Counted from the first letter of the stretch, positions 1 to 8,193 are shown. The stretch is 33,526 bases of DNA from Acidobacteriota bacterium (GCA_021791875.1 JAJYVU010000038.1:1-33526), one strand, 5' to 3'. Numbers and translations: made by a program. The notes: generated by a model not told the origin, from the letters alone.

Positions 1-164
1 GTTGGGGTGCCCGCAACTCGCCGATGTATCTGCCTGACATGGGCTCCCTCATTCTCATTGTTTTTTGATGCGGGTCACCCGCCTTTCTGGCGCGGCTTGT
101 TTCACGCTGCTGTAGTATGTTCTGAGCAACAAGCGGCGCGCCCAAGCGGAAGGGAGAGGCCTTC

Positions 165-932
165 ATGCTAGAAACTCTTATCACGTTCTTGATAGCTCTG
201 CTCTGCGGCATCCTTTGGCAACTCTTTCGCCTTAACGAAGGAATTCAGAAGATCGTTAAGAATCTGCCGAGCGAATATTTTGCGACAAATGCATTTGCTG
301 AGAGCACGCCTGGAGTGCCGAGGGGAGAAGATGCCCGAGAAAGGGCACTTGTCGATTTCTGGGCTGACGCAATCGTCAGCATGAAGATGCTTGGCCGCAT
401 TTACGAGCGGGTCTGGCTCGGAAGGCGCTACCGGCCGCCCCATGAAAATTCAAAGGAATTGAAGGAAATCGAGTCTCTGGAGTCGCTAGCCGAGCAGGGC
501 GACCCAGAAGCGCAATTCCGGCTCGGTCTTGCTTACAGCGACGAGCATCTTCCTTTTAGGATGCACGACGACGCAGCCGCTGCATTGCGGCTCGGCGATC
601 CGTATTTCAACGATTACGAAGCCAGCCGGGAGAAATCGTACCGAAAGGCCGCATGGTGGCTCCGCAAAGCTGCTAACCAAGGTCATTCGCATGCGCAGGA
701 GATGTTGGCCTGGCTCTATCTAAACGGGCACGGAGTTTCTCAAAGCGACGTGGACGCATTTTTTTGGTACGAACTCGCCGTGGTGGGCACACAGGATGCT
801 GCCGAGGCTGGGGCGATCATTGAGAGCCGCGAACTTGCTGCTTCTTATCTGTCTCCAGCCGAACTGTCCCGCGTACAGGAACGGGCGCGTAAGTGGCTTG
901 AGGAGCACGCCGCTCCGTCACCCGAACGCTAG
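165..932 (+). CDS. Sel1-repeat (TPR-like) membrane-anchored protein
   Basis: A 255-residue protein. Residues about 4-22 form one hydrophobic segment, probably an N-terminal membrane anchor or uncleaved signal. The C-terminal half has Sel1-type repeats: one near 103-125 (AEQGDPEAQFRLGLAY), one near 163-190 (WLRKAANQGHSHAQEMLAWL) and a degenerate one after that. Sel1 repeats are helical-pair scaffolds for protein contacts and have no catalytic role of their own. The ATG at 165 follows a purine-rich ribosome site (GAAGGGAGAG). It is a single gene, convergent with the small Cys-rich gene downstream. Its base composition is lower in GC than that of most genes further right, which hints at different ancestry. 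The family call is secure; the cellular role is unknown. Confidence 0.85.
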   Translation: MLETLITFLIALLCGILWQLFRLNEGIQKIVKNLPSEYFATNAFAESTPGVPRGEDARERALVDFWADAIVSMKMLGRIYERVWLGRRYRPPHENSKELKEIESLESLAEQGDPEAQFRLGLAYSDEHLPFRMHDDAAAALRLGDPYFNDYEASREKSYRKAAWWLRKAANQGHSHAQEMLAWLYLNGHGVSQSDVDAFFWYELAVVGTQDAAEAGAIIESRELAASYLSPAELSRVQERARKWLEEHAAPSPER

Positions 933-971
933 AGACGCCCTATTCCGAAAGTTCCTGCCACCATAGCTCTG

Positions 972-1388
972 TCACCAATCCTTCGGTTTCAAAATGGTGT
1001 GCCCTTTCGGGCAGGTCAGGCCGTCGAATCTAGAATCGCGCAGAAAGTCACTCCAAGCTTTTTCGCCTTTGCTCAGAGGCTTGAGCCGCATTATTGGCAG
1101 AAGGAGATTACAAGTGGGTTCTACGCATGGGAGCCATGCTTCAGCGGCGATCTCCACATTCTCGTCGCGCGCTTCCAATATTTCCATTTCCCGATTCGGT
1201 GGCCGGTTGTTTGTTGGCTCAAGAGGATGCCTGATTACATGGATGCAATGAGGACATATGACACCTATTTCATGAGCGTCGTTAGGGAGATGCTTTGGAT
1301 CAGAAAATTGTGCATGAAGGTTTTCAACTGGGATCTTGATGGGTTTTCCGCAGTCGCAATATAGAACGCGATTTAGCTCAGGTCTCAT
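972..1388 (-). CDS. Cys-rich hypothetical protein, possible zinc ribbon
   Basis: About 138 residues if translation starts at the Met before RPELNRV. An in-frame Met five codons earlier (1403) and one at 1508, inside the end of the esterase gene, are also possible. None has a good Shine-Dalgarno, so the start is uncertain. Cysteines are paired: CDC near residue 11, CPHC near 49, CVEPTC near 88 and CPKGH near the C terminus. That spacing suggests metal binding by one or two zinc ribbons. No signal peptide or membrane segment is seen. It lies directly downstream of the esterase gene on the same strand and could be read through from it. I do not recognise a named family; the function is unknown. 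Confidence 0.6.
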   Translation of the reverse strand: MRPELNRVLYCDCGKPIKIPVENLHAQFSDPKHLPNDAHEIGVICPHCIHVIRHPLEPTNNRPPNREMEILEARDENVEIAAEAWLPCVEPTCNLLLPIMRLKPLSKGEKAWSDFLRDSRFDGLTCPKGHTILKPKDW

Positions 1389-1474
1389 AATGTCGAGGAG
1401 CATAAGGCCATAGATGCGGTAAGTAAATGCCGGCGGCTTATGTTGGTCGAATAAGCATGCGTTCGAGATCTGTC

Positions 1475-3058
1475 CTACGGGAAGTTGACGTTGGCTAAGT
1501 GTTTCCATTTCTTGGCGTGGGGGTAGGCGGTTAAGTACATTTGCGCGGCTATGGTGTCGAGGAGGGCGAAGTGGTCGCCGTGGAGCGAGTAGAGGTTCAT
1601 GTGGGTGCGGCCCTGGCGGAAGTCGAAGTGGGCGTGGGCGTGGAGGTTGGTGAGGACAGCGTCGAGGAGGCGGGCGGATTCGTTGAGGTAGAAGGTGTCC
1701 GCGGTGCCGACGTAGAGATGGATTTTGCCCTTTAGATAAGGGCCGCGCTGGGGCCAGGTGGTTTTGAGGATGTGGGCGAGATCGTAGTGGGCATGCCAGT
1801 AGGCAACGACCTTGGGGTTTACGTCGCCGGTGGTGCGGTCGAACATGGGCTCGGGTTTGCCGTTGGGTCCGCGTGGTGAGAAGACCCAGTCAAAGGAGGC
1901 CATCTGGCCGCCGTAGGGGCCGAGGACCTGTTCGAGTTTGGCGAACTGCTCGAAGGTGGCGATGACCTTGCCGTGGTCGCGTACGAGGGGGTAAGGCTGG
2001 CCGTTGGGCTGGGTGTAGACGTTGGCGTGAGGGGCGTAGAGGTCGGGTCCGGTGAAGTTGTGGAAGTCGCTGGGGTCGGGCGAGGTGGACCATGTTCCGC
2101 CGAAGACTTTTGGATAGTTGATCTGAAGCTGGAGGGTGGCCCATCCACCGGAGGAATGGCCCTGGAGGTAGCGGTCCTGCGCGTGGGGAATGAGCCGGTA
2201 GCGGGACTGGAGCCAGGGGATGTATTCGGTGGTGAGCGCGGAGCCCCAGGGGCCGTTGTTCACGGAGTTGGCGAACTCGTGGGTGCCGGTGGGGAGATGC
2301 TCGTCGAGCATGACCCAGACCATGGGCGGCATTTTGGCATCGGCCATGCGCTGGTAGATCATCATGCCGATGTATTTGCAGCCGAGGAGGGTGCCGCCGA
2401 AGCCATGAGTCCAGTAGACGGTGGGGTAACGGCGTTTGGGGTGCTTGTGGTAGCCGGGAGGCAGGACGACCCAGGCGCGGATGTAGATGGGGCGTCCCCA
2501 GAATTGGGTGAGCAGGGCACTCTGGTCCTCGGCGAGGCGCATGTGGGTGAGGGCGGTTTGCTGTGCGGGGGTGAGCTTGCGCGGGGTGCGGGGCGGGACG
2601 GTGGTGTCGAGGGCAAGTTCGGGTTCGGGGCCCTGGCCAGGTGTCCATTGGGTGAGAGTGAGGACGGGGCTGATGAGGTCGCCGGGGGTGAGGGCGCTGT
2701 AGTTATAGGCGTGGTGGACGTCGAGGACGGCCTGGACCTGGTAATCGCCGGGGGCGAGCGAGGAAAAGGGCCTGGGGTAGGCGATCTGGTCGGTGTCGAT
2801 GTCGATGGCGGCGCCGGGTGCGAGGTCGTGGACTTCGCGGGCGGCGACCCAGGTGGCGTTGGGGTCGAACTCGTTGATGGAGATGTGTTTGGCGCCGGTT
2901 CCCCTGCGGATGAAGACAAGCAGACGGCCGGAGATGGGGGCGTGGACGGCGGGTCCAGCGGTGACGCGGAAGAAGAGATGGCGGGGCTGCTGGGCGACGG
3001 CAGCGGTGGAAGTAAAGGCCGCGAGAAGCGCGGCGGTCAATAGGTTGCGGAATCGCAT
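1475..3058 (-). CDS. Secreted esterase-D-like alpha/beta hydrolase
   Basis: A 527-residue protein with a clear signal peptide (residues 1-22, cleavage near AVAQQP), so it should be exported. Residues about 25-150 look like an N-terminal beta-rich domain. An alpha/beta-hydrolase domain of the esterase D type (PF00756) follows: a strand and oxyanion region at YWTHGFGG, the nucleophile elbow GHSSGG with Ser302, an acid candidate in GTADTFYLNE and a His candidate in LHGDHFALLD. The family includes S-formylglutathione hydrolases, feruloyl and acetylxylan esterases and enterochelin esterases; the substrate here cannot be read from sequence. It is a single gene. No Shine-Dalgarno is seen, but TACACT lies 7 nt before the ATG, consistent with a leaderless mRNA. 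Confidence 0.85.
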   Translation of the reverse strand: MRFRNLLTAALLAAFTSTAAVAQQPRHLFFRVTAGPAVHAPISGRLLVFIRRGTGAKHISINEFDPNATWVAAREVHDLAPGAAIDIDTDQIAYPRPFSSLAPGDYQVQAVLDVHHAYNYSALTPGDLISPVLTLTQWTPGQGPEPELALDTTVPPRTPRKLTPAQQTALTHMRLAEDQSALLTQFWGRPIYIRAWVVLPPGYHKHPKRRYPTVYWTHGFGGTLLGCKYIGMMIYQRMADAKMPPMVWVMLDEHLPTGTHEFANSVNNGPWGSALTTEYIPWLQSRYRLIPHAQDRYLQGHSSGGWATLQLQINYPKVFGGTWSTSPDPSDFHNFTGPDLYAPHANVYTQPNGQPYPLVRDHGKVIATFEQFAKLEQVLGPYGGQMASFDWVFSPRGPNGKPEPMFDRTTGDVNPKVVAYWHAHYDLAHILKTTWPQRGPYLKGKIHLYVGTADTFYLNESARLLDAVLTNLHAHAHFDFRQGRTHMNLYSLHGDHFALLDTIAAQMYLTAYPHAKKWKHLANVNFP

Positions 3059-3065
3059 GGCCGGA

Positions 3066-3071
3066 AGTGTA
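3066..3071 (-). promoter_or_regulatory. Candidate -10 element of the esterase gene (leaderless)
   Basis: The minus strand reads TACACT, then 7 nt, then the ATG at 3058. No Shine-Dalgarno lies between. I see no convincing -35 at 16-18 bp spacing. Confidence 0.4.
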
Positions 3072-3252
3072 TCAGAAACAAAGAAACTGCCATCTGAGTA
3101 TCAAGAGGGGATTTCCTTCTGCTGCATGGTTTGTTGCTTTGTGATGGGGGGCCTTCTCCAGGGAAAAGCCACTCAGGGTGTTTCGGCTTCGGGATACACG
3201 TGAAGGAAATTCGTTCTTATGTGGAGGGGTGCTGTTGCGGAAAGAGATAGGG

Positions 3253-3888
3253 ATGAAAGGCTGCCGGGCGATGAAGGCCGGGGTGGGGATGGTCGTGCTG
3301 GCCGGGATGGCGGCGCTGCCGGCGTTGGCGGTGGGGCGGATGCCGGATACGGTTCCACAATGCTCGCGGGAGATACAGTTCAAGGCCAACTACCTGGCGG
3401 AAGCGACGCCGGGGCAAGGGCCGGGATTTCTGTTTGAGATTGATAACAAGACAGCCCGGCCGATAACGCTGGTGGCGCCGGTGCCGTCGAGCGCGCACTG
3501 GTATGCGGAAGTGGGGAACCTGTGGCTGTGGCGGGCGTCGGCGGGGCGCGGCGGCGCGCTGGTGAATGCAGAGAATGTGTACGGGCCGGTGTTTGTTTTT
3601 CAACCGGAGCACCCGTCGGAGAAAGATCCGAAGACGGTTACGATTCCGGCGCGTGGACGGCTGCAGTGGACGGAATGGATGCGGGATGATGCGGCGATTG
3701 CGTACGACCCGAGCTGCGCGCAGTGCAATTATCCGGGAGAACGCAACTTTCGGGCGGTGTTTGCGTATGCGTGGCTGCCGGCGCCGGGGCAGCAGATAGA
3801 TCATTTGTTGACGTGCGGGTTGAGGTCGAATCCGGTGGACATGCCGCCGCTAGAGTTGCCGGCGAGGAAAGCGGCGGCGCGACGTTAG
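3253..3888 (+). CDS. Secreted hypothetical protein
   Basis: About 211 residues from the ATG at 3253, which follows AAAGAGATAGGG; an in-frame ATG at 3271 is an alternative, and longer upstream starts lack a ribosome site. The N terminus (MKAGVGMVVLAGMAALPALAVG) is a signal peptide with an Ala-x-Ala-like cleavage site. The mature part has WYAEVGNLWLWR, a CAQC pair near residue 160 and a late Cys in LLTCGLR, which could form disulphides in the periplasm. It resembles no family I can name. It stands alone between the divergent esterase gene and the LTXXQ protein. Confidence 0.6.
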   Translation: MKGCRAMKAGVGMVVLAGMAALPALAVGRMPDTVPQCSREIQFKANYLAEATPGQGPGFLFEIDNKTARPITLVAPVPSSAHWYAEVGNLWLWRASAGRGGALVNAENVYGPVFVFQPEHPSEKDPKTVTIPARGRLQWTEWMRDDAAIAYDPSCAQCNYPGERNFRAVFAYAWLPAPGQQIDHLLTCGLRSNPVDMPPLELPARKAAARR

Positions 3889-4023
3889 TGCGGGAAAGCG
3901 GAGAGCGGGTGCGCCCTTGAGAGCAGAATCCGCGTCTCTCTGCCAAGACCGCCGGCAACGAGTGTGCGTGTGGTGATCAGGCTGAACACGCAATGCGGGC
4001 CTTGATGAAAGGTCCTAGTGGTC

Positions 4024-4029
4024 AGGAGG
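4024..4029 (+). promoter_or_regulatory. Strong ribosome binding site fixing the start of the LTXXQ-like gene
   Basis: AGGAGG ends 9 nt before the ATG at 4039. This decides that start over the in-frame GTG at 4018. Confidence 0.8.
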
Positions 4030-4038
4030 AAATTTGCT

Positions 4039-4467
4039 ATGAAGAAAACTCTTTTCGCGCTTGCCCTTGCAGGCAGCTTTGTACTTGGAATGAACGGTCT
4101 GCCGCTATATGCACAGATGGGTCCGCCAATGCAGCAGGGAATGGGCGGCATGCAGCGCAGAGGAATGGATCCCGAATACCAGTTGAAGCATCTGACGCTG
4201 GTGCTGGATTTGACGCCTGAGCAGCAGGCGCAGATCAAGCCGATCCTGGAGGAGCGAGTCCAGAAGATGCAGGAGGTATGGCGGGATAACTCGCTGACGA
4301 GGGCTCAACGGCGGGACAAGATGATGGCGCTGCGTGAGGAAAGCAAAACAAAGATTGAAGCGGTGCTGAACGACAAGCAGAAAGAGAAGTACGACAAGCT
4401 TTACAAAATGCAGACGGAGCGGATGCAGCAGCGGTGGCAGAACCGCGGCATGCCGCAACCACAATAG
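4039..4467 (+). CDS. Periplasmic LTXXQ/Spy-CpxP-like protein
   Basis: 142 residues with a signal peptide (MKKTLFALALAGSFVLGM, cleavage near LYAQM). A Met/Gly/Gln-rich linker follows, then a mostly helical, charged domain. LTPEQQAQIKPIL near residue 63 and the related LNDKQKEKYDKL near 115 fit the LTXXQ motif of Spy/CpxP-type proteins. In enterobacteria these are periplasmic chaperones or stress sensors. Acidobacterial members are common, but their role is not established, so chaperone function here is inference. The gene ends just before a strong hairpin terminator shared with the convergent downstream gene. Confidence 0.75.
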   Translation: MKKTLFALALAGSFVLGMNGLPLYAQMGPPMQQGMGGMQRRGMDPEYQLKHLTLVLDLTPEQQAQIKPILEERVQKMQEVWRDNSLTRAQRRDKMMALREESKTKIEAVLNDKQKEKYDKLYKMQTERMQQRWQNRGMPQPQ

Positions 4468-4490
4468 TTGAGCGGCAAGTGCTTGTGGAC

Positions 4491-4525
4491 GGGCGCTGAG
4501 GGAGATGGTTCAGCGCCCGTTTTAC
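4491..4525 (+). terminator. Rho-independent terminator between convergent genes
   Basis: GGGCGCTGA (4491-4499) pairs perfectly with TCAGCGCCC (4510-4518) across a 10-nt loop. GTTTTACTTTT follows. It serves the LTXXQ-like gene and overlaps the end of the opposite gene. Confidence 0.85.
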
Positions 4526-5388
4526 TTTTGAGGCTGCTTTGAGGCGGGTGGAATGACGTGCGCGCCGGGGAGTTGCGTGGCGCCGGCGTGGAAGACCTGA
4601 TAGTCGCTGTCAGTGACGGTGACGTCAGCACGGTAGCCGAAAAAGCCGAGGGCATGGGCGACGAGGTGAATCCGCGCGCCTGCGGGGAGCCACAGCTGGC
4701 CGCGCATGGGGCGCTGGGTGAAGTTGAAGGTGCTGCCTTTGGCTACGGAGACGAGTCCCCAGCCCATGTGAAAGTCGGCGTCGAAACGGGCGTCGAGACG
4801 GCGGACTTCGCGGTCCTTCTCGTCGATCCAGATAGTGCCGGTGAGTTTGCGGAGGGTTCTGAGGGTCTTGCCGTGGGCGGGCGCGTGGCGCTTGCCGGTG
4901 AAGTCGAAGACGAGGGTGGGGCGACCGTCGAGGATGGTGCGGCGCGGATGCGAGAGGCGCATGATGGCGAGGAGTTGGGAGACGGAGACGGTTGGGTGAC
5001 CGGAGGACTGGCCGGGTGGCGTGTCTTCGGCCTTGGCAATCTCGCGCTGGACGAGTTTTTGCTGCTTGCGCTTTGCGCCGGGGCCGAGCGGGCGGCCGTT
5101 CTTCCCGATGAGTTCGTCGATTTCATGGGTGTGGACGAAGAAGACCCTGAACTCGCTAGTCTTGGTGGACTGGATGTGGCCGTGGCTGTCGAGCTTTTGG
5201 ACGACCTGTTGCTCGCGGTAGGTGTAGTTTTCGCGGAGGGAATCCATCTGGCGCTGATGGGCGACGACCTGGCGGAGGAGGGTTGGGGCGTCGGGGATGG
5301 GTGGCTGCGATTTTGCCGGGGCGGGCGCGGACTGCGCGAGGAGCGTAACCGGACAAAGGAGCAGCCATGCAAAAAGACGAAGCGGCAT
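4522..5388 (-). CDS. Secreted LolA-fold-like hypothetical protein
   Basis: 288 residues with a signal peptide (MPLRLFAWLLLCPVTLLAQS). After a Pro-rich stretch comes DAPTLLRQVVAHQRQMDSL, then alternating basic and beta-rich segments such as TYREQQVVQKLD, GTIWIDEKDREVRRLDARFD and GQLWLPAGARIHL. This layout resembles secreted relatives of LolA/LolB-type outer-membrane lipoprotein-sorting proteins (MucB/RseB/LolA fold), in which an open beta barrel binds lipid or acyl chains. The link rests on pattern only; I could not confirm it by alignment. No Shine-Dalgarno is visible before the ATG at 5388. It is a single gene. Confidence 0.65.
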   Translation of the reverse strand: MPLRLFAWLLLCPVTLLAQSAPAPAKSQPPIPDAPTLLRQVVAHQRQMDSLRENYTYREQQVVQKLDSHGHIQSTKTSEFRVFFVHTHEIDELIGKNGRPLGPGAKRKQQKLVQREIAKAEDTPPGQSSGHPTVSVSQLLAIMRLSHPRRTILDGRPTLVFDFTGKRHAPAHGKTLRTLRKLTGTIWIDEKDREVRRLDARFDADFHMGWGLVSVAKGSTFNFTQRPMRGQLWLPAGARIHLVAHALGFFGYRADVTVTDSDYQVFHAGATQLPGAHVIPPASKQPQK

Positions 5389-5506
5389 AGGAGGGCCTGT
5401 GGCAATTTTCGCGCGTAGAGCCTTTTATGAGAAGGTGCATCACAACATAAAAGGGGAGGGTGACGAATATTCGCGAGGCGATGCATGAGAAAGAGAGGAG
5501 AGTGAA

Positions 5507-5860
5507 ATGCTGCTGCGGCTGCTGCTGAAGTGGGTGCTGGATGGCTTTGCGCTGTTGGTGGTGACGTGGATTGTGCCGGGATTCGAGGTGGCGAATTTTG
5601 GATCAGCGCTTATTGCGGTGCTGGTGATCGGTTTTTTGAATGTGACGCTGGGGCTGCTGCTGAAAATACTCTTCTTGCCGCTGGGGATTCTGACGCTGGG
5701 GCTGGTGTTCCTGATCATCAACGCGCTGATGATCAAGATGGCGGGCGCAGTGGCGCCAGGGTTCCGGGTGACGAGTTTCTGGTCAGCGCTGGTGGGGGCG
5801 TTTGTGCTGGCGGTGATTCACGTGGGGTTCGATGTTCTGGCGCACTCATACCCCAAATAG
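5507..5860 (+). CDS. PF04020 four-helix membrane protein (YvlD/phage-holin-4 superfamily)
   Basis: 117 residues, almost all hydrophobic, with four membrane helices at about 5-23, 30-50, 55-78 and 88-110. The motifs GFLNVTLGLLLKILFLPLGILTLGLVFLIINALMI (shown as separate blocks: GFLNVTLG, LPLGILTLGL, INALMI) and FWSALVGA are typical of this small family. Despite its holin label, it is widespread on chromosomes; B. subtilis YvlD is one example. The function is unknown, possibly envelope-related. A purine-rich ribosome site (GAGAGGAGAG) precedes the ATG. It ends 5 bp from the convergent tetR-family gene. Confidence 0.85.
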   Translation: MLLRLLLKWVLDGFALLVVTWIVPGFEVANFGSALIAVLVIGFLNVTLGLLLKILFLPLGILTLGLVFLIINALMIKMAGAVAPGFRVTSFWSALVGAFVLAVIHVGFDVLAHSYPK

Positions 5861-5865
5861 CTTGG

Positions 5866-6444
5866 CTATGGCAGCATGGGCTGAAGGATGGCTGCTATCT
5901 TCTCGCTGATTTTGAGGGCGGAGATTCGATTAGGGTGGAGAGCCCATTCTCTTGCGGCTCCGTAGATGGCCCAGGCGATGGCGGACGAGAGCAACTCGAC
6001 GGAGACAGCGGGCCCGGGAGGGTGCAGCGCGAAGCCTTCGAGCAGCATGCGGCGCACGACGGATACGATGGCGGTGTCCATGGGCGTGCCGGCCTGGCGC
6101 GAGCTTTCGGTGCCGGATTTAAGCGTCTCCGAAAGGTAGTAGCAGACTCCCATGGCGATGTTTTGGAGGGCTCGGTCGCAGCCGTCGAAGCGGATATTGC
6201 GCCGGGCGATGAGATCCTGAAACTGTGCGGCGACGAGGCACTGCAGAAGTGCAAATTTGTCAGGGTAGTGGTCGTAGAACGTGGCGCGGTTGAGGGTGGA
6301 TTCCGCGGCGATCTCTCCGACGGAGATTTTGTCGAAGTCCTTTCTCTTAAGCAGGCTCGCGAGCGCGTCTTGCAGGAGCTTGCGGGTACGGCGTACCCGC
6401 GGGTCGAGATTTAGATCCTGCCTGCCGGTATATTCGGGGCCCAT
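5866..6444 (-). CDS. TetR/AcrR family transcriptional regulator
   Basis: 192 residues. The N-terminal helix-turn-helix is textbook: TRKLLQDALASLL, then ISVGEIAAESTLNRATFYDHYPDKFALL (helices near 35-65). The C-terminal helical ligand domain is variable, as usual in this family. It is divergent from the DoxX-like gene with 98 bp between starts, so control of that gene and of itself is the simplest inference. The ligand is unknown. TAATAT lies 6 nt before the ATG, with a TCGTCA 17 bp further up and no Shine-Dalgarno, so the transcript is probably leaderless. Confidence 0.9.
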   Translation of the reverse strand: MGPEYTGRQDLNLDPRVRRTRKLLQDALASLLKRKDFDKISVGEIAAESTLNRATFYDHYPDKFALLQCLVAAQFQDLIARRNIRFDGCDRALQNIAMGVCYYLSETLKSGTESSRQAGTPMDTAIVSVVRRMLLEGFALHPPGPAVSVELLSSAIAWAIYGAAREWALHPNRISALKISEKIAAILQPMLP

Positions 6445-6450
6445 GGGCTG

Positions 6451-6479
6451 ATATTACTGCGTCTTTCATCTTTTGACGA
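6451..6479 (-). promoter_or_regulatory. Promoter of the tetR-family gene
   Basis: Minus strand: -35-like TCGTCA (6474-6479), a 17-bp spacer, -10 TAATAT (6451-6456), then 6 nt to the ATG. This would place the transcription start at or next to the start codon. Confidence 0.55.
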
Positions 6480-6507
6480 CATCTGTTGATTAGTCTACGG
6501 TTGTCGT
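6473..6507. promoter_or_regulatory. Divergent control region between the tetR-family and doxX-like genes
   Basis: ACGACA (6476-6481) and TGTCGT (6502-6507) form an inverted repeat 20 bp apart. It overlaps a plus-strand -35-like TTGACG (6473-6478) and the minus-strand -35. It is a candidate TetR operator, but the half-site spacing is wider than in many TetR operators, so the assignment is weak. Confidence 0.3.
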
Positions 6508-6542
6508 TCTGTGATGCCGTCGATCTTTCCAGGGAGGTATTG

Positions 6543-6935
6543 ATGAAGATTGTTGTGATTGTGTCCCGGTATTTGCTGGGGTTGATCTTTACCGTGTTTG
6601 GGCTGAACGGGTTTTTCCATTTCATTCCGATGCCGCCGCCGCCGTCTCACCTTGCGGTGGAGTTTATGACGGCCACGTTTGCGTCACACTTCATGACCGT
6701 GGTTTTTCTGGTCCAGGTGGTGGGCGGTTTGCTGTTGCTGGCCGGGTGGTTTGTGCCGCTGGCGCTGACGCTACTGGGGCCGCTGTTGGTGAATATTTTG
6801 AACTTCCACCTCACCATGAATCCGGCTGGGATTGGCCCGGGTGCGCTGGCGACGGTGCTGTGGTTCATTCTTTTCTGGCAGTATCGTGCCAGCTTCAAGG
6901 GGATATTTGAGGCTCGCCCGGAAATGAAGGGCTAA
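6543..6935 (+). CDS. DoxX-like integral membrane protein
   Basis: 130 residues from the ATG at 6543, which has a strong ribosome site (AGGGAGG at 6531-6537). There are four hydrophobic helices: about 4-24, 45-68, 72-90 and 100-118. The N terminus RYLLGLIFTVFGLNGFFHF and the block VVFLVQVVGGLLLLAG match the DoxX/SURF4-like fold. Members of the family are linked to quinone-dependent redox or detoxification, but many are uncharacterised. Its divergent TetR neighbour suggests control by a small-molecule inducer. The specific function is not known. Confidence 0.8.
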   Translation: MKIVVIVSRYLLGLIFTVFGLNGFFHFIPMPPPPSHLAVEFMTATFASHFMTVVFLVQVVGGLLLLAGWFVPLALTLLGPLLVNILNFHLTMNPAGIGPGALATVLWFILFWQYRASFKGIFEARPEMKG

Positions 6936-7000
6936 ACGCGGAACTGCATGCGGATTGAATACTAAGGCTGATTTGGGGGCATATTTTCGTTTGAGGACTT

Positions 7001-7028
7001 GGCCCGGTGAGAGCCGGGCCGTTGTTTT
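7001..7028 (+). terminator. Terminator after the doxX-like gene
   Basis: GGCCCGG (7001-7007) pairs with CCGGGCC (7014-7020) across TGAGAG. GTTGTTTT follows. Confidence 0.75.
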
Positions 7029-7105
7029 CATGCCGCTGTAACGAGAGCAGAGTGATTGGCTGATTTTGCATATCGACAGGGCCGTGGAACATCCAACAAG
7101 GCATC

Positions 7106-8164
7106 ATGCAAAAAGCCAAGGCTTATTCCGCTGCAAGTGCTACTTCGCCGCTCGCTTCCTCTGTGATTGAGCGGCGCGATCCAACCGCCAACGACGTACA
7201 GATTGAGATCCTATATTGCGGCGTTTGTCACTCTGACCTGCACACGGTGCGGAACGAGTGGGAAGCTGCGATGGCGACCATTTATCCGTGCGTGCCGGGT
7301 CACGAGATTGTGGGCCGTGTGACGAAGGTGGGTTCCGGAGTGCAGAACTTCAAGGTGGGCGACCTGGCGGCGGTGGGCTGCATGGTCGATTCCGATGGGG
7401 CCTGCCCGGCGTGCCAGGACGGGCTGGAGCAGTTTTGCCCGGGGATGGTGCTGACGTACAATTCGCCGGACAAGCATACGGGCGGGGTGACGTATGGAGG
7501 CTACTCGGACAGCATTGTGGTGGACGAGCACTTTGTGTTGCGGGTGCCGGAGAACCTGGATCTTGCAGGGGCGGCTCCGCTGTTGTGCGCGGGGATTACG
7601 ACCTACTCGCCGATGCGGCACTGGGGCGTGACCAAGGGCAAGAAAGTGGGCGTGGTTGGGCTGGGCGGGCTGGGGCACATGGGTGTGAAGTTTGCGCATG
7701 CACTGGGCGCTCACACGGTGGTGTTTACGACTTCGCCGAGCAAAACGGAAGATGCGCTGCGGCTGGGCGCAGATGAGGTGGTGATTTCGCGCGACGCGAA
7801 CGAGATGCAGAAGCACGCTGGGAGTTTCGACTTCATTCTGGATGCGGTGGCCGCGGAGCACGACCTGAATACGTATCTGAACCTGCTGAGGCGCGACGGC
7901 AATTTGACGCTGGTGGGCGCGCCGGAAAAGCCGCTGCCGGTTTCGGCGTTCGGGTTGATCATGGGACGGCGGAGCCTTTCGGGCTCGCTGATTGGCGGGA
8001 TTGCGGAGACGCAGGAGATGCTGGATTTCTGCGGGGAGCACAACATTACATCGGATGTGGAAGTGATTCCGATCCAGAAGATCAACGAGGCGTATGAGCG
8101 GATGCTGAAGTCGGATGTGAAGTACCGGTTCTCGATCGACATGGCCTCGCTGAAGGCGGAATAA
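7106..8164 (+). CDS. Zinc-dependent NAD(P)-alcohol dehydrogenase, YahK/CAD type
   Basis: 352 residues, cytosolic, of the medium-chain dehydrogenase superfamily and nearest to the cinnamyl-alcohol-dehydrogenase/YahK group (aldehyde-alcohol interconversion). Catalytic-zinc ligands are visible: Cys38 in CGVCHSD, His66 in GHE and a later Cys in LLCAGITTY. The nucleotide-binding loop is GLGGLGHMG. The structural-zinc loop is unusual: position 97 is Asp where the family has Cys, while Cys100, Cys103 and Cys111 remain. A Glu at the equivalent place is known in the Sulfolobus solfataricus enzyme, so zinc may still bind. AAGG lies 5 nt before the ATG. It is a single gene bracketed by terminators. Confidence 0.92.
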   Translation: MQKAKAYSAASATSPLASSVIERRDPTANDVQIEILYCGVCHSDLHTVRNEWEAAMATIYPCVPGHEIVGRVTKVGSGVQNFKVGDLAAVGCMVDSDGACPACQDGLEQFCPGMVLTYNSPDKHTGGVTYGGYSDSIVVDEHFVLRVPENLDLAGAAPLLCAGITTYSPMRHWGVTKGKKVGVVGLGGLGHMGVKFAHALGAHTVVFTTSPSKTEDALRLGADEVVISRDANEMQKHAGSFDFILDAVAAEHDLNTYLNLLRRDGNLTLVGAPEKPLPVSAFGLIMGRRSLSGSLIGGIAETQEMLDFCGEHNITSDVEVIPIQKINEAYERMLKSDVKYRFSIDMASLKAE

Positions 8165-8193
8165 GAGTCGAGGCGGCAAAAGCCGGATGGATG

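Noticed and set aside
1..164. Left edge searched for a partial gene or promoter
   Set aside because: No coding pattern; TTGTTT and TAGTAT are present but the spacing is wrong.
1973..3043. Long plus-strand open frame opposite the esterase gene
   Set aside because: Gly/Val/Glu-rich shadow of a GC-rich gene; the minus strand has a signal peptide and catalytic motifs.
5507..5860. Holin-family name as a sign of a prophage
   Set aside because: No phage structural, lysis or integrase gene nearby; PF04020 proteins are common on chromosomes.
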